Translations under genes and position numbers: made by a program | Shown: positions 1-8,647 of the stretch, one piece after another | Position numbering within the stretch: position 1 is the first letter of the stretch | Layout: every line of letters begins with the position of its first letter | Assembly: GCA_944375905.1 (NCBI GenBank) | Contig: CALWAS010000016.1 | Span: 1 to 38,705 of the forward strand | From: an uncultured Bacilli bacterium | Lineage (GTDB): Bacteria > Bacillota_I > Bacilli_A > RFN20 > CAG-826 | Direction of reading: 5' to 3' | Length of the DNA: 38,705 nucleotides | The notes under the pieces: model-generated | What the model saw: the letters and a program-made list of their open reading frames with translations, nothing else | Database searches by the model: none | What the model was told of the DNA's origin: nothing

Positions 1-165
1 ATGAGCGAAATCTCCTCGGGGGAATACGATTTTCTGGACATGAGAAAACCTCCAATCACATTGTAATCGGAGGCAATCTTTTGGTCGTGGTTTTTTCTAG
101 ACTGTCCGAATTACGGGGTCCAGTTTAGCCCGGTGGCAGGCCGCTTCTCTTTTTCCTTCTCGTTT

Positions 166-375
166 TTATTGGGGCAAATAGGCGTAGCCCGAGCCCATGA
201 CGGCATTCATGAGCGACTCCTCGCCCACGAAGCCCTCGGCCTCGACTTTTCCGAGCCCGGTTTCGAGCGAAAGCTCGACTTTCTTGACGCCCGGGACGGC
301 CTTGAGGGCGGCAATCGTCTTGTTGAGGCAGCCCTCGCACCTCATACCGACGACCTTGAACGCGAATTCCTTCAT
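166..375 (-). CDS. Heavy-metal-associated (HMA) domain protein, copper-chaperone-like
   Basis: A 69-residue protein made of a single HMA ferredoxin-like fold. The metal-binding loop GMRCEGC (a variant of GMxCxxC, two Cys) sits about ten residues in, as in CopZ-type cytosolic chaperones that hand Cu(I) to P-type ATPases. No membrane segment or signal peptide. I chose the ATG at 373-375 because AAGGAAGG lies about 7 nt upstream; an earlier in-frame ATG has no such site. It is divergent from the CBS-domain gene and no copper ATPase is in the window, so the metal and partner are unknown. Zn or another soft metal is possible. The family call is firm; the metal specificity is inference. Confidence 0.88.
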   Translation of the reverse strand: MKEFAFKVVGMRCEGCLNKTIAALKAVPGVKKVELSLETGLGKVEAEGFVGEESLMNAVMGSGYAYLPQ

Positions 376-488
376 TTTCGACCTTCCTTTCGCTTGCCAT
401 GATAAACCCATTTCGACAAAAAGGCGTCTACGACGCTTAAAAAGCGAAAACCACGTTTAACTCCTCCTATGGAGAAGGGAGGGGCGTT

Positions 489-505
489 TATAATGGGAGT
501 GTATG
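489..505 (+). promoter_or_regulatory. -10 box directly before the CBS gene start (leaderless candidate)
   Basis: A consensus TATAAT at 489-494 is followed by only 8 nt before the ATG at 503, so transcription should begin at or next to the start codon. The purine-rich GGAGAAGGGAGGGG at 471-484 lies upstream of the predicted transcript and cannot act as a ribosome site. No good -35 box is visible. Confidence 0.55.
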
Positions 506-904
506 AACGTGCTATTCTTACTGACCCCCAAGAAAGACGTCGACTATCTTTACGGCGACTTCACCATCCGCCAAGCCATCGAGAAGATGAGGGAGCATCG
601 TTACACGATGATCCCGGTAATCGATAGGAAGACCGGCAAATACCTCTACTCGATGAGGGAAGGCGACTTCTTCTACTACCTAATGGAAAAGCGGCTTTCC
701 TTCGAAGACCTCGAAAAGCACCCCCTTTCGGCGATTCTTCCTTCTAGGAGCATTCGTCCCGTTACGATCGAATGCGAAAGCGAGGAGCTTTACAGCACCC
801 TCGCCCTTCAAAACTACGTCCCGGTCGTCGACGACCAGGGAACCTTCATCGGAATCGTCACCCGAAAAGCGGTGATGAAGGACCTTCTAGGCACTTCCAA
901 ATAG
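503..904 (+). CDS. Stand-alone paired CBS-domain protein
   Basis: The 133 residues form two CBS motifs (about 8-65 and 70-130) and nothing else, i.e. one Bateman module. Hallmarks are the sheet-helix segments around TMIPVIDRKTGKYLYS and YVPVVDDQGTFIGIVTRKA, the latter a classic CBS end. Such proteins normally bind adenine nucleotides (AMP, ATP, c-di-AMP, SAM) and act as cytosolic sensors. The GH3 glucosidase follows after 31 nt on the same strand, so the two are probably co-transcribed. The start is supported by conservation of the MNVLFLLTP type N-terminus in this family, although there is no Shine-Dalgarno. The ligand and regulated target are unknown. Confidence 0.85.
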   Translation: MNVLFLLTPKKDVDYLYGDFTIRQAIEKMREHRYTMIPVIDRKTGKYLYSMREGDFFYYLMEKRLSFEDLEKHPLSAILPSRSIRPVTIECESEELYSTLALQNYVPVVDDQGTFIGIVTRKAVMKDLLGTSK

Positions 905-935
905 GAAGCGCCTTCATTGCTCGGAGCACCTCAAA

Positions 936-3404
936 ATGGAACAATGGGAAAAAAGCATCGTCGCTTCCTGGCCGCGGAGCGAACTTGAAAAGGAAAACGC
1001 CGAAGTCGCATACCGGGCGGCCCTTGGGGGCATCGTCCTCCTCGAAAACCGGGGTGCGCTTCCATTAACAAAGGGAAAGATCGCCCTCTACGGAATCGGG
1101 GCCCGCGTTTACGAAAAGGGCGGCACCGGCTCGGGCGACGTATACACCAGGGAGCCGCTCTCCTTGAAGGAAACCCTCGAAAGCGAGGGCTACGAAATAA
1201 CGAATGCTTCCTATTTGGACCGCCTTTCCTCGTCGATTTCGGAGGCCGAAGAAAAAAGGGACGAAGAGATCATAAAGCGGGGAAAGAAACATTCGGCTTT
1301 CGACGTGGCTGGGCTCATGGGGCTTCTCTCGCTCCCCGCGGCCGCGCCCGAGGAGCCGCTTCTAAAGGAAGACGACCTTCCTTCCGAACGCGGGACGGCG
1401 CTTTATTTCATCCGCCGGCAAGCCGGGGAGGGCCGCGACCGCGAGGAAGTGCCGGGGGATTACCTCTTGAGCGAAGTCGAGAAGAAGAACCTGCTTTTCC
1501 TCAAGTCCAGCTTTGAAAAGCTGATCGTCGTCATCAATTCCGGTTCGCCGGTCGATCCTTCTTTCCTAAAGGGACTCGAGGCGGGCGCCCTCGTCTATCT
1601 CGGGCAAGCCGGAAGCCAAGGCCCGAGGGCCCTTGCCGCTTTGATAAGCGGCCGCGAATCATTCTCGGGCCACTTGGCCGTCAGCTGGCCCCTCTCTTTG
1701 TCCGATCTTCCCTCTACTGCCCACTTCTCGAGCCGCGGCAGCCGGGAGAAAGAGGAATACATAGAAGGGATTTACGTCGGATATCGCTTTCACGACAGCT
1801 TTGGAGTGCCGGCTGCCTATCCCTTTGGCTACGGGCTTTCCTATGCTTCCTTCAAGGCTTCCTATTCCTATTCCCTTAAGGGGGACGAGGTCAAAGTCGC
1901 TGCTTCCGTCGAAAACGTCTCTTCGCTGAAGGGCCGCCCCCTTATCCAAATCTACCTTAGCTGCCCTTCGGTCTCCCTTCCTAGGGAATACCAAGGATTG
2001 GCTGCCTATAAAAAGGGAAAGGAACTGGCCCCAGGGGAAAAAGAGAGCCTCGAGATGAGCTTCTCGCTCCGCGACTTCGCTGCCTATGACGAAGAAACTT
2101 CCTCTTATCTCCTCGAGGAGGGCGAATACCTCATAAGGGCCGGCTTCTCGAGCGTCGACGCCGAACTCATCGGCTCGATTCGCCTATCGAAGCGGGTGCT
2201 CGTCGAGCGGAGCTTTCCCCTCGTAAAGGGGAAGCGGGTCCATGAAATCGCCCCCCTGAGCAAGAAAAAGGCCGAAACCGCCCCTTCTTATGTCAGCTTG
2301 GACCCTTCCTCGATCATCCCGCTCTTCCACGAAAGGAAAGCGGAAATCCCGGATGCGGAAGCCCAAGGCTATCTGGCGAAGCTGACGCATAAAGAAAAGC
2401 TCTCCCTCCTTTATGGAGATCTCGACCTGACATCCGGGAAAACGCTTTCCATCCCCGGGGCGGCCGGGGAACTCAACAAGGACGCCCTTCGGAAGATGGG
2501 CCTCCATACGCTCGCGATGGCCGACGGTCCGGCTGGGTTACGCATCCGCCCGGTCAGCTATGCATCGAGAGGAGGCAAAGTCAGGGCCCCGGGAAGCATT
2601 CCCTATGAACTGAGAAAGGCAAAAGCGCTTTACCGCCTTGTCGACAAGCTCATGTCGTCTCCGAGGAAGGGCGATAGGATGGTCGTTCGCGTCGCGACGG
2701 CCTTCCCGACGGCTTCGCTCATCGCTTCGAGCTTCGACGACGGCCTCGCAAGGGAAGTGGGGGCTGCCGTCTCGAAGGAAATGGAGGCGTTCGGGGTAGA
2801 CATTTGGCTGGCCCCGGCCCTAAACATCGTGCGTCATCCCCTTTGCGGAAGGAACTTCGAGTACTTCAGCGAGGATCCGCTATTGAGCGGGCGGATGGCT
2901 GCCGCGATCGTCGAGGGAGTCGAATCCGAGGGCAGAGGGATGACGACAGTCAAGCACTTTGCCTGCAACAATCGCGAAAACGAGCGCACGACTTCCTCAA
3001 GCGAAGTCAATGAAAGGGCTCTTCGCGAGATTTACCTAAAGGCATTCCGGTATGTCGTCAGCAAAGCGAAGCCGTCTTGCCTCATGACCTCATACAACCT
3101 GATCAACGGGGTCTATGCCAATAGCGATCCCAATTTGATTACGCGTCTTCTCCGGGAAGAATGGGGCTACGAAGGCTACATCATGACCGATTGGTCATCG
3201 TGCGCGAAGGGACAAGCCAAGAGCGAGGACGTCATCCTGGCCGGCGGCGACATCGTCATGCCCGGCGACAAGTACGAGCAAAGGGAAATCCTCCTTGCCG
3301 CGAAGGAAGGCAGGCTTCCGCCGAGAACGATCGATCGGTCTTGCGAAAGGGCGGTTCGGCTTGCCATCAAGGCGATGAAAAATCGCCATATCAACGAAAA
3401 ATAG
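936..3404 (+). CDS. Glycoside hydrolase family 3 beta-glucosidase, permuted domain order
   Basis: An 822-residue cytosolic enzyme (no signal peptide) that should release terminal beta-glucose or related sugars from short oligosaccharides. The GH3 domains are in C-to-N order: the alpha/beta GH3_C domain and a fibronectin-III-like domain fill roughly residues 20-420, and the (beta/alpha)8 catalytic barrel lies at about 460-815. The barrel carries KHFACNNRE (substrate-binding Lys-His), GRNFEYFSEDPLLSG and the nucleophile motif GYIMTDWSS with Asp752. This reversed order is known from Ruminococcus albus and Butyrivibrio beta-glucosidases. It lies 31 nt after the CBS-domain gene, with GGAG weakly placed before the ATG. 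Exact sugar and linkage cannot be read from sequence. Confidence 0.92.
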   Translation: MEQWEKSIVASWPRSELEKENAEVAYRAALGGIVLLENRGALPLTKGKIALYGIGARVYEKGGTGSGDVYTREPLSLKETLESEGYEITNASYLDRLSSSISEAEEKRDEEIIKRGKKHSAFDVAGLMGLLSLPAAAPEEPLLKEDDLPSERGTALYFIRRQAGEGRDREEVPGDYLLSEVEKKNLLFLKSSFEKLIVVINSGSPVDPSFLKGLEAGALVYLGQAGSQGPRALAALISGRESFSGHLAVSWPLSLSDLPSTAHFSSRGSREKEEYIEGIYVGYRFHDSFGVPAAYPFGYGLSYASFKASYSYSLKGDEVKVAASVENVSSLKGRPLIQIYLSCPSVSLPREYQGLAAYKKGKELAPGEKESLEMSFSLRDFAAYDEETSSYLLEEGEYLIRAGFSSVDAELIGSIRLSKRVLVERSFPLVKGKRVHEIAPLSKKKAETAPSYVSLDPSSIIPLFHERKAEIPDAEAQGYLAKLTHKEKLSLLYGDLDLTSGKTLSIPGAAGELNKDALRKMGLHTLAMADGPAGLRIRPVSYASRGGKVRAPGSIPYELRKAKALYRLVDKLMSSPRKGDRMVVRVATAFPTASLIASSFDDGLAREVGAAVSKEMEAFGVDIWLAPALNIVRHPLCGRNFEYFSEDPLLSGRMAAAIVEGVESEGRGMTTVKHFACNNRENERTTSSSEVNERALREIYLKAFRYVVSKAKPSCLMTSYNLINGVYANSDPNLITRLLREEWGYEGYIMTDWSSCAKGQAKSEDVILAGGDIVMPGDKYEQREILLAAKEGRLPPRTIDRSCERAVRLAIKAMKNRHINEK

Positions 3405-3434
3405 TCGCAAATCCTCAATCAAATATAAAAAAGA

Positions 3435-3456
3435 CCCGGAATTTGACGGTTCCGGG
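3435..3456. terminator. Bidirectional intrinsic terminator between GH3 and Mrp genes
   Basis: Stem CCCGGAA / TTCCGGG with an 8-nt loop. There is an A run on its left (about 3427-3432) and a CCTTTCATT tail on its right, so it serves both convergent genes. Confidence 0.85.
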
Positions 3457-3463
3457 CCTTTCA

Positions 3464-4318
3464 TTAGAGACTTTCGATGGCGGCAATCGACTTGGAAAGT
3501 TCCTCGCCTTCGTATTCGTCGGCCTTCCCCTGGTCGATGAGGGAGGAGAGGTCCTTCTTGATGGGAAGACGGTCAAGGGGCTCGATGCCGAAGTGGCTGG
3601 CCACTTCCTCGAGTTTGCTCTCCCCAAAGGGGTAAATTTTTTCTCCGCAATGGGGGCACTCGACGTAGGACATGTTCTCGACGAGGCCGAGGAGCGGGAT
3701 GTTCATCATCTTGCACATGTTGACCGCCTTCTCGACGACGAGCTCGACGAGTTCCTGCGGGGTCGTGACCATGATGGCCCCGTCGATGTGGATCTGCTGG
3801 AAGACGGTAAGGGGGACGTCGCCGGTTCCCGGCGGCATGTCAATGAATAGATAGTCGCAGTCCCCGTATTCAACCATCGAGTACATCTGGGAAACGAGGT
3901 TGGAGACGAGGGTGCCGCGCCAGATGATCGGGGCAGCGGGGTCGTCCATGAGAAGGTTTGCGCTCATGAGGCGGATGCCGTTTTTGGTAAGCGCCGGCTC
4001 GATGCCATCCTGGCTTCCGGTTGCCTCATAGCCGCCGAAGCCGAAGGAACGCGGGATCGAGGGGCCGGTGACGTCGGCGTCGAGGAAGGCCACTTTCTTC
4101 CCAAGGCTTGCCATCTTCGAGGCAAGGAGGGTGGAAACGAGGCTCTTTCCGACTCCGCCCTTGCCCGAGAGGACGGCAATCGTCTTTTTGAAGGAAGTTC
4201 CTTCGTGGGGCTTGAGCATTTCGATGCCCTTGCGCCCCGGGCAGTTTTCGACTCCGCAGCTCGCGCAGTTGGAGTCGCAGTTTTCCTGGTTGACTTCTTT
4301 TTCGCTCATGGAAGGCAT
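3464..4318 (-). CDS. mrp: Mrp/NBP35/ApbC-family P-loop ATPase (Fe-S cluster carrier)
   Basis: A 284-residue cytosolic scaffold/carrier that delivers [4Fe-4S] clusters to apo-proteins. The deviant Walker A GKGGVGKS is near residue 54, with FLDADVTGPSIPR (switch I) and FIDMPPGTGD (Walker B/switch II) downstream. An N-terminal Cys cluster (CDSNCASCGVENCPG) like that of NBP35 and a C-terminal CPHCG, the Mrp cluster-bridging pair, are both present. Start ATG at 4316-4318 is chosen because AAGGGG precedes it by about 6 nt; a longer frame lacks a ribosome site. It is divergent from the heavy-metal exporter, and the two share a short intergenic region with an inverted repeat. Confidence 0.93.
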   Translation of the reverse strand: MPSMSEKEVNQENCDSNCASCGVENCPGRKGIEMLKPHEGTSFKKTIAVLSGKGGVGKSLVSTLLASKMASLGKKVAFLDADVTGPSIPRSFGFGGYEATGSQDGIEPALTKNGIRLMSANLLMDDPAAPIIWRGTLVSNLVSQMYSMVEYGDCDYLFIDMPPGTGDVPLTVFQQIHIDGAIMVTTPQELVELVVEKAVNMCKMMNIPLLGLVENMSYVECPHCGEKIYPFGESKLEEVASHFGIEPLDRLPIKKDLSSLIDQGKADEYEGEELSKSIAAIESL

Positions 4319-4347
4319 GATACACCCCTTCTTGGAAAGTTGCCTCA

Positions 4348-4371
4348 AACTTGCTTATGGGCGAGCAAGTT
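4348..4371. promoter_or_regulatory. Perfect 8-bp inverted repeat, candidate operator
   Basis: AACTTGCT and AGCAAGTT are perfect inverted arms separated by 8 nt, between divergent mrp and the heavy-metal exporter. The position, just upstream of the exporter's -35 zone, fits a dimeric regulator site. The regulator is unknown. Confidence 0.4.
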
Positions 4372-4396
4372 CCTACCAAGAACCCCGCGAAGCGCC

Positions 4397-4411
4397 TAAA
4401 ATCTAGCCGTG
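4397..4411 (+). promoter_or_regulatory. -10 box 6 nt before a GTG start (leaderless candidate)
   Basis: TAAAAT at 4397-4402 is followed by CTAGCC and then GTG at 4409. The same CTAGCC hexamer separates a GATAAT box from the ATG of the uridine kinase gene. No Shine-Dalgarno is present; no convincing -35 is visible. Confidence 0.4.
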
Positions 4412-5332
4412 TTTTTGCATGCTGCCGCGGAAATGACATACGGGAGCGTCCTCCTCGACTCCCTCATCGATGCCGCGAAGATATTCGCCTTCGCCTTCGT
4501 CATCTACTTCGCCCTTTCCTTCTTCGAAGGGAAGATCGCCTCGCTTTTATCGAGAAGCAAGCGCCTTTCCCCGGTTTACGGATCGCTTTCCGGGGCGATT
4601 CCCCAGTGTGGGGTCTCGGTCGTGGCGAGCGACATCTACCTCCAGGGCAAGATAACGGCCGGTACGCTCGTCGCGGTCTTCCTGGCTTGTTCGGACGAGG
4701 CTCTCCCGGTTCTTTTCAGCGACTTCTCGGCCGAGCGCTTCTGGTATCCCTACGCCGTGCTCGGCATCAAGATCGTCTTCGGCATCCTGATGGGCTACCT
4801 CGTCGACTGGATCTGGCGGGGGCACATGGTCCCGAATCCGATCGACGATCCTTCGCTCAGCCGCCCGAAAGGATGCTGCGGACACGATATCTGCGGGGAC
4901 GAGGAAGAAGGGCACGACGACGAGGAAGGGAAATTCCGCCATTTCGCGAAGGAACACCTCTTCCACCCTCTCGTCCATTCCTTCAAGATCTTCGTCTACA
5001 GCTTTCTCATCTCGGCCTTCTTCTCGATGCTTTTCTATTTATGGATCGGCGAAGAGGCGATGAGCGCTTTTCTTACGGAAAACGTTTATTTAGCTCCTCT
5101 TTTCGCGGCCATCGTCGGCCTCATACCTTCCTGCGCCTCCTCGCTTCTTATTGCCGAGCTGAGCCTCGAGGGGCTTCTTCCCTTCGGAGCCCTCATCGCC
5201 GGATTGGCCGTCAATGCCGGGCTCGGGCCCATTTCCCTCTTCCGGAAAGGGCACCTCAAGGATTCGCTCATCATCTACCTCATCGTTTTCGTTTCGGGGC
5301 TTGCAATTGGATATGCCTTCATCTTCATCTAA
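4409..5332 (+). CDS. Putative multi-TM heavy-metal exporter (ArsP_2 / PF11449-like)
   Basis: A 307-residue integral membrane protein with about eight to ten hydrophobic segments in two halves. The halves are separated by a hydrophilic loop rich in Cys/His/Asp/Glu (GCCGHDICGDEEEGHDDEE, about 150-170), which is a likely metal-binding or sensing loop. Each half has a helix-breaking conserved motif: GAIPQCGVSV and GLIPSCASSL, both I-P-x-C. This layout matches the 'putative 10TM heavy-metal exporter' family, annotated as arsenic or manganese efflux elsewhere; substrate is not established. The GTG at 4409 follows a -10 box by 6 nt; ATG 4433 is an alternative start. The next gene overlaps its 3' end by 20 nt. 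Confidence 0.75.
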   Translation: MFLHAAAEMTYGSVLLDSLIDAAKIFAFAFVIYFALSFFEGKIASLLSRSKRLSPVYGSLSGAIPQCGVSVVASDIYLQGKITAGTLVAVFLACSDEALPVLFSDFSAERFWYPYAVLGIKIVFGILMGYLVDWIWRGHMVPNPIDDPSLSRPKGCCGHDICGDEEEGHDDEEGKFRHFAKEHLFHPLVHSFKIFVYSFLISAFFSMLFYLWIGEEAMSAFLTENVYLAPLFAAIVGLIPSCASSLLIAELSLEGLLPFGALIAGLAVNAGLGPISLFRKGHLKDSLIIYLIVFVSGLAIGYAFIFI

Positions 5333-5849
5333 GGAAAAGGAAGCCCGCGCCTATATCAAGGACCGGGTCAATTCCACTCTCTATTTCCTTTTCGTCGTCC
5401 TTATCGGGATCTTGGTCCTCGTGGGTCTAGGGATGTCGCTTTATGCCTTCCTTTTCCCCTATCTAAACGGGAACAACGATGTTCCGGGGCTCGCTTCCCT
5501 CATCCTGGCTTCGCTTTCTTTTGCCCTCTATCTCTCTTTCCTTAGCCTCGAGTTCATCTATAAGCGGGGGAGAACGCCTTTCATCCACATCGCGATGTGG
5601 ACGATTCGCCTCCTTTCGCTTCTTTTCCTCCTCGCTTCCTCTTTGGGCCTGATCGCCTCGTCTTTTCTCATGGACGAAGGAAGCCATTCGTTCCTATTTA
5701 GCGTCTCCCTCGTCCTCGCGGTCCTTCTTTTCCTTTTCTCCCTCGTCGATCTCTACTTCCTCCTTTGGAGGCTCAACAACAAGGAAAGGTACCTCTTCCC
5801 GGGAAAGGGAGAGGAAGAGAAAGGCAACGTTCCCGTCAAAAGGAAATAG
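5313..5849 (+). CDS. Four-TM membrane protein of unknown function
   Basis: A 178-residue protein with a charged, Ser/Lys-rich N-terminus, four clear hydrophobic helices (about 22-50, 60-85, 100-120 and 130-155) and a basic cytosolic tail ending VPVKRK. I recognise no family. Its ATG lies inside the last codons of the exporter gene (20-nt overlap, different frame), so expression is probably translationally coupled to it. It ends 8 nt before the convergent uridine kinase gene, with no terminator between. A role linked to the exporter is inferred from position only. Confidence 0.7.
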   Translation: MPSSSSKEKEARAYIKDRVNSTLYFLFVVLIGILVLVGLGMSLYAFLFPYLNGNNDVPGLASLILASLSFALYLSFLSLEFIYKRGRTPFIHIAMWTIRLLSLLFLLASSLGLIASSFLMDEGSHSFLFSVSLVLAVLLFLFSLVDLYFLLWRLNNKERYLFPGKGEEEKGNVPVKRK

Positions 5850-5857
5850 ACGGGGAA

Positions 5858-6469
5858 TCAAAGGCTTTTGAGCAAGGCGTAGATCTCTTCGATGAGGCTT
5901 GCCTCGTCGGTCGGGCGAAGGTCGCTCCTGACGAGGAAGGTAGCCTCCTTTTTCGTCGGCTCGACGTAGCGTTCGTGCATCGGGCGGACGGTCGAAAGGT
6001 ATTGGAGGACGATCGACGATGAGGTGCGTCCCCTCTCTTCCTCGTCCCTCAGTATCCGCCTGGCGAGACGGATGTCGCTCGGACAGTCGACGAAGATGTA
6101 GGCATCGTAGACTTCCTTCGGGTTCGGAAGCTGATAGGCGAGGACGCCGTCGACGATGACGAAGGGTTTCGGCTCGACGTGATGGGTCTCCTTTTGCCGT
6201 TCGTGGGTGGCGAAGTCATAGACCGGGGCCTCGATCGGCTGCCCGCTCTTGAGCTTCTTCGCATCCTCGAGGAAAAGCTTCGCGTCGATGGCCTTGGGCT
6301 CGTCGTAGTTGGCCCTGGCCTTTTCCTCCTCGCTTTCCCCCTTCCGGTCGCGGTAATACCAGTCGTAGGAAAGGATGGCGATTTCGTCTTGATGGGCGAG
6401 CATGAGGTTGCGGGCGAGGGTGCTTTTCCCGGATCCCGAGCCTCCCCCGATGGCAATGAGCTTGGACAT
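5858..6469 (-). CDS. udk: Uridine kinase
   Basis: A 203-residue P-loop kinase that phosphorylates uridine (and usually cytidine) with ATP or GTP in pyrimidine salvage. Visible motifs: Walker A GGGSGSGKST at residues 8-17, SYDWYYRD (base and Mg site), NYDEPKAID, PVYDFATHER (the nucleoside-binding PxYDFxxH signature), RDEEERGR (lid) and PMHERYVEPTK near the C-terminus. Length is normal for Udk. The ATG at 6467-6469 begins the P-loop strand, as in homologues. There is no Shine-Dalgarno; instead GATAAT lies 6 nt upstream, suggesting a leaderless transcript. Confidence 0.93.
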   Translation of the reverse strand: MSKLIAIGGGSGSGKSTLARNLMLAHQDEIAILSYDWYYRDRKGESEEEKARANYDEPKAIDAKLFLEDAKKLKSGQPIEAPVYDFATHERQKETHHVEPKPFVIVDGVLAYQLPNPKEVYDAYIFVDCPSDIRLARRILRDEEERGRTSSSIVLQYLSTVRPMHERYVEPTKKEATFLVRSDLRPTDEASLIEEIYALLKSL

Positions 6470-6475
6470 GGCTAG

Positions 6476-6505
6476 ATTATCCTCTTCGGGCGGCGCGGCT
6501 AGCAA
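6476..6505 (-). promoter_or_regulatory. udk promoter with leaderless start
   Basis: On the minus strand TTGCTA (6500-6505), an 18-nt spacer, GATAAT (6476-6481), CTAGCC, then the ATG at 6467-6469. A transcript from this box would begin at the start codon. Confidence 0.6.
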
Positions 6506-7328
6506 GAGGCGGGGTCAGGCAGCGGAGAGGCCGATAGGTTAAGGCCGATAAAAGCGGAGGATCATTGTCGGTTGCCCCGTAGTGGATATCTGGCGTTTCG
6601 GCTACGATGTCGAACGAATTCCCATCGATCCGCCTTCTTCGGCTCGATTGGGAGGGAAAACGAAGCCATCCTAGCAGAAGGAAACATGGCCGAAAGCGCA
6701 AACCCCATAATCGGTAGGGCCATCGATGGCTGGTTCCATAAAGGACTTCCTATTTTTCGATGGTCAGCGGAAGGGCTATGGCCGAGGCGACGGCCACCTG
6801 GTCCAAGCAGTGTTTCCTCTCCTATCTTCTCTAGGGCGAAAAACCGTTCCTTTTGCCGGGATTGTCGACGTAGACATCAGCAATTGGGCTTTTCGCGTCG
6901 CCGTTTTCCCCGTTGTTTTCATGATGCTCGCCATAGCACGGGAAAGGTTCTTCTCATGGAACTCGTTGAAAGGCTTTTGGCTGAACAAGTTACATATCCA
7001 TTTTTCAGGCGAACCCATGGTTATCGATTTAGGTTTTTCCCTTGACGATTCACGCTTTTTCACTTCCTTGGGTGAAAAGAAAACGGCAACCGGCATTTAG
7101 CAGGCGAATAGGAGAAAACGCCTTTTCGCTTTTAAGGAGACGGGCTGAAAAATAACCCCAGGCTGAAAGGCGCTGGAGACTCGCCGCCGATGAAAATCGG
7201 CCGATGGAAATTTTCATCGAATTTTTGCAAAAGAATGTTATCGTAGCGAGGCAAACTGAGGCACGATCAAAACCTCGCGGTGAACGATTTCTCGAAGCAC
7301 GGTTCGCTTGCTATGCGGTTCGAAAAGA
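6506..7328. other. Long gene-poor stretch, apparently decayed sequence
   Basis: No open frame here has a ribosome site, recognisable motif or continuous family match. Several medium-length overlapping frames occur on both strands (for example 6726-7100 plus and 6776-7096 minus); none reads as a known protein. The stretch looks like remnants of one or more genes broken by frameshifts. It contains one hairpin (7188-7219), listed separately. Confidence 0.5.
7188..7226 (+). terminator. Hairpin with T run inside the decayed stretch
   Basis: Perfect 10-bp arms CGATGAAAAT / ATTTTCATCG around a 12-nt loop, followed by AATTTTTG. It is AT-rich for a terminator but has the right form. It could be the end of the decayed plus-strand gene. 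Confidence 0.35.
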
Positions 7329-8621
7329 CTAGATGAGCGTCCTCGCCTTGGCCGCTAGATAGAGGGGAATGTTGGTTATTTCCCCGTCCTTTCGATAGCC
7401 CATCCGCGAGAAGCGGATGGCTGCCTTCGGATGAGCCCCGGCGATGTAGCGCTTGAAAGAAGGCGCGCTCTTATCATCCCCGGCCTTGACCTCGACCGGG
7501 ATGACGTCCATTCCGTCTTGGAGAACGAAATCCAGCTCGCCCTTCTGGTCGGAATAGTAACGGGGGGCCACTTCGAATTGGGGCAGGAGCTGTTCGAGGA
7601 CGTAGTTCTCGGCCAAAGGGCCTTTGAACTGGAAGTCGTAATTCAAAATGATGGCGCGGTTATCGACCCCGGCCATGCTCTTCAAAAGGCCGACATCGAA
7701 GAAAAATAGCTTGAACTGATCGAGTTTGTCGTAGGCCGGGAGCGGTTGTTCGATCTTCGAGAGATTGTGGATGCGAAGGACAAGTCCCGAGGCGACGAGC
7801 CACTCGATGGCCCGCTCGAATTCCCGGGCCCGGGCTCCTTCCTTGACCGCGCCATAGACGAATTTCTCGTTTGGCTTTGCTAGTTGCGATACGAGGCTTC
7901 GATAAACGAGGAAAATGCGTCCGGCATCGATTTTGCCGTTGTGCTTTCCAATGTCGTTTTCGTAGAGGGAAAGAAGGTCTTTCTGAACGCGGTAAACAGC
8001 GTCGGGATCATGGAACTCTATCCACGAGGCAACGGCTTCGGGCATTCCCCCGATGATGAGATAGTCGTCGAAGGCTTCGAGAAGGCGTTTATGGAAGATG
8101 TCCGGGATGGACGAACCTTTCCTGACGGTTTGGTAGTAGGAGTAGAGAGAGGGATTTGCCGCCTCCAAGAACTCTTCGAAGTCCAAAGGCCCGAGGTTAA
8201 CGACGTTGACCATCCCGACGGGGAAGGACTTCGGCTCGGCCAAAGGGCCGCCGAGAAGACTTCCCGCAACCGCGATGTGGTATTCGGGGGCCTTCTCCTT
8301 GAAATACTTGAGCGAATTGAGGGCTTCCGGGCATTCCTGTATTTCGTCAAAGACGATGAGGGTTTTGCCGGGAAGGATGCTCTTTCCGGCAATCATTGAA
8401 AGGAGATCGATGATCCGGTTGGGATTTTTGCTCGATTCGAAGACTTGCTTGAGATCATCATCCTCGTCGAAGTTGAAATAGACGAGATTCTCGTAGCTCG
8501 CCTTTCCGAATTCCTTCAACAGCCATGTTTTTCCAACTTGCCTAGCTCCTCGGAGGAGAAGGGGCTTTCTTGCCGGGCTATCTTTCCATTCCTTCAAAAG
8601 ATCCAATGCTTTTCTTCTCAT
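7329..8621 (-). CDS. AAA+ ATPase with DUF4143 C-terminal domain
   Basis: A 430-residue protein with an N-terminal AAA domain (P-loop GARQVGKTW at about 25-33, Walker B LIVFDEIQECP, sensor VAGSLLG) and a C-terminal DUF4143 domain. The latter ends in ELDFVLQ..IPVEVKAG, an acidic/ExK arrangement resembling a PD-(D/E)xK nuclease core. These proteins are widespread, often multicopy and accessory; their function is not settled. ATG start is supported by AAGGAGG 8 nt upstream. Upstream lies an AT-rich region with palindromic TTACAC/GTGTAA boxes overlapping the -10 box, so the gene is probably repressor-controlled. Confidence 0.9.
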   Translation of the reverse strand: MRRKALDLLKEWKDSPARKPLLLRGARQVGKTWLLKEFGKASYENLVYFNFDEDDDLKQVFESSKNPNRIIDLLSMIAGKSILPGKTLIVFDEIQECPEALNSLKYFKEKAPEYHIAVAGSLLGGPLAEPKSFPVGMVNVVNLGPLDFEEFLEAANPSLYSYYQTVRKGSSIPDIFHKRLLEAFDDYLIIGGMPEAVASWIEFHDPDAVYRVQKDLLSLYENDIGKHNGKIDAGRIFLVYRSLVSQLAKPNEKFVYGAVKEGARAREFERAIEWLVASGLVLRIHNLSKIEQPLPAYDKLDQFKLFFFDVGLLKSMAGVDNRAIILNYDFQFKGPLAENYVLEQLLPQFEVAPRYYSDQKGELDFVLQDGMDVIPVEVKAGDDKSAPSFKRYIAGAHPKAAIRFSRMGYRKDGEITNIPLYLAAKARTLI

Positions 8622-8647
8622 TGCGGAAGCCTCCTTACTAAGAACAA

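Noticed and set aside
1-66. A 21-codon open frame starting at the first base and ending TAA at 64-66
   Set aside because: Too short to judge; it may be the tail of a gene outside the window or chance. No ribosome site can be seen.
6726-7100. 124-codon plus-strand frame with a hydrophobic stretch
   Set aside because: No ribosome site, no recognisable family, and overlapping frames of similar length on both strands; treated as decayed DNA.
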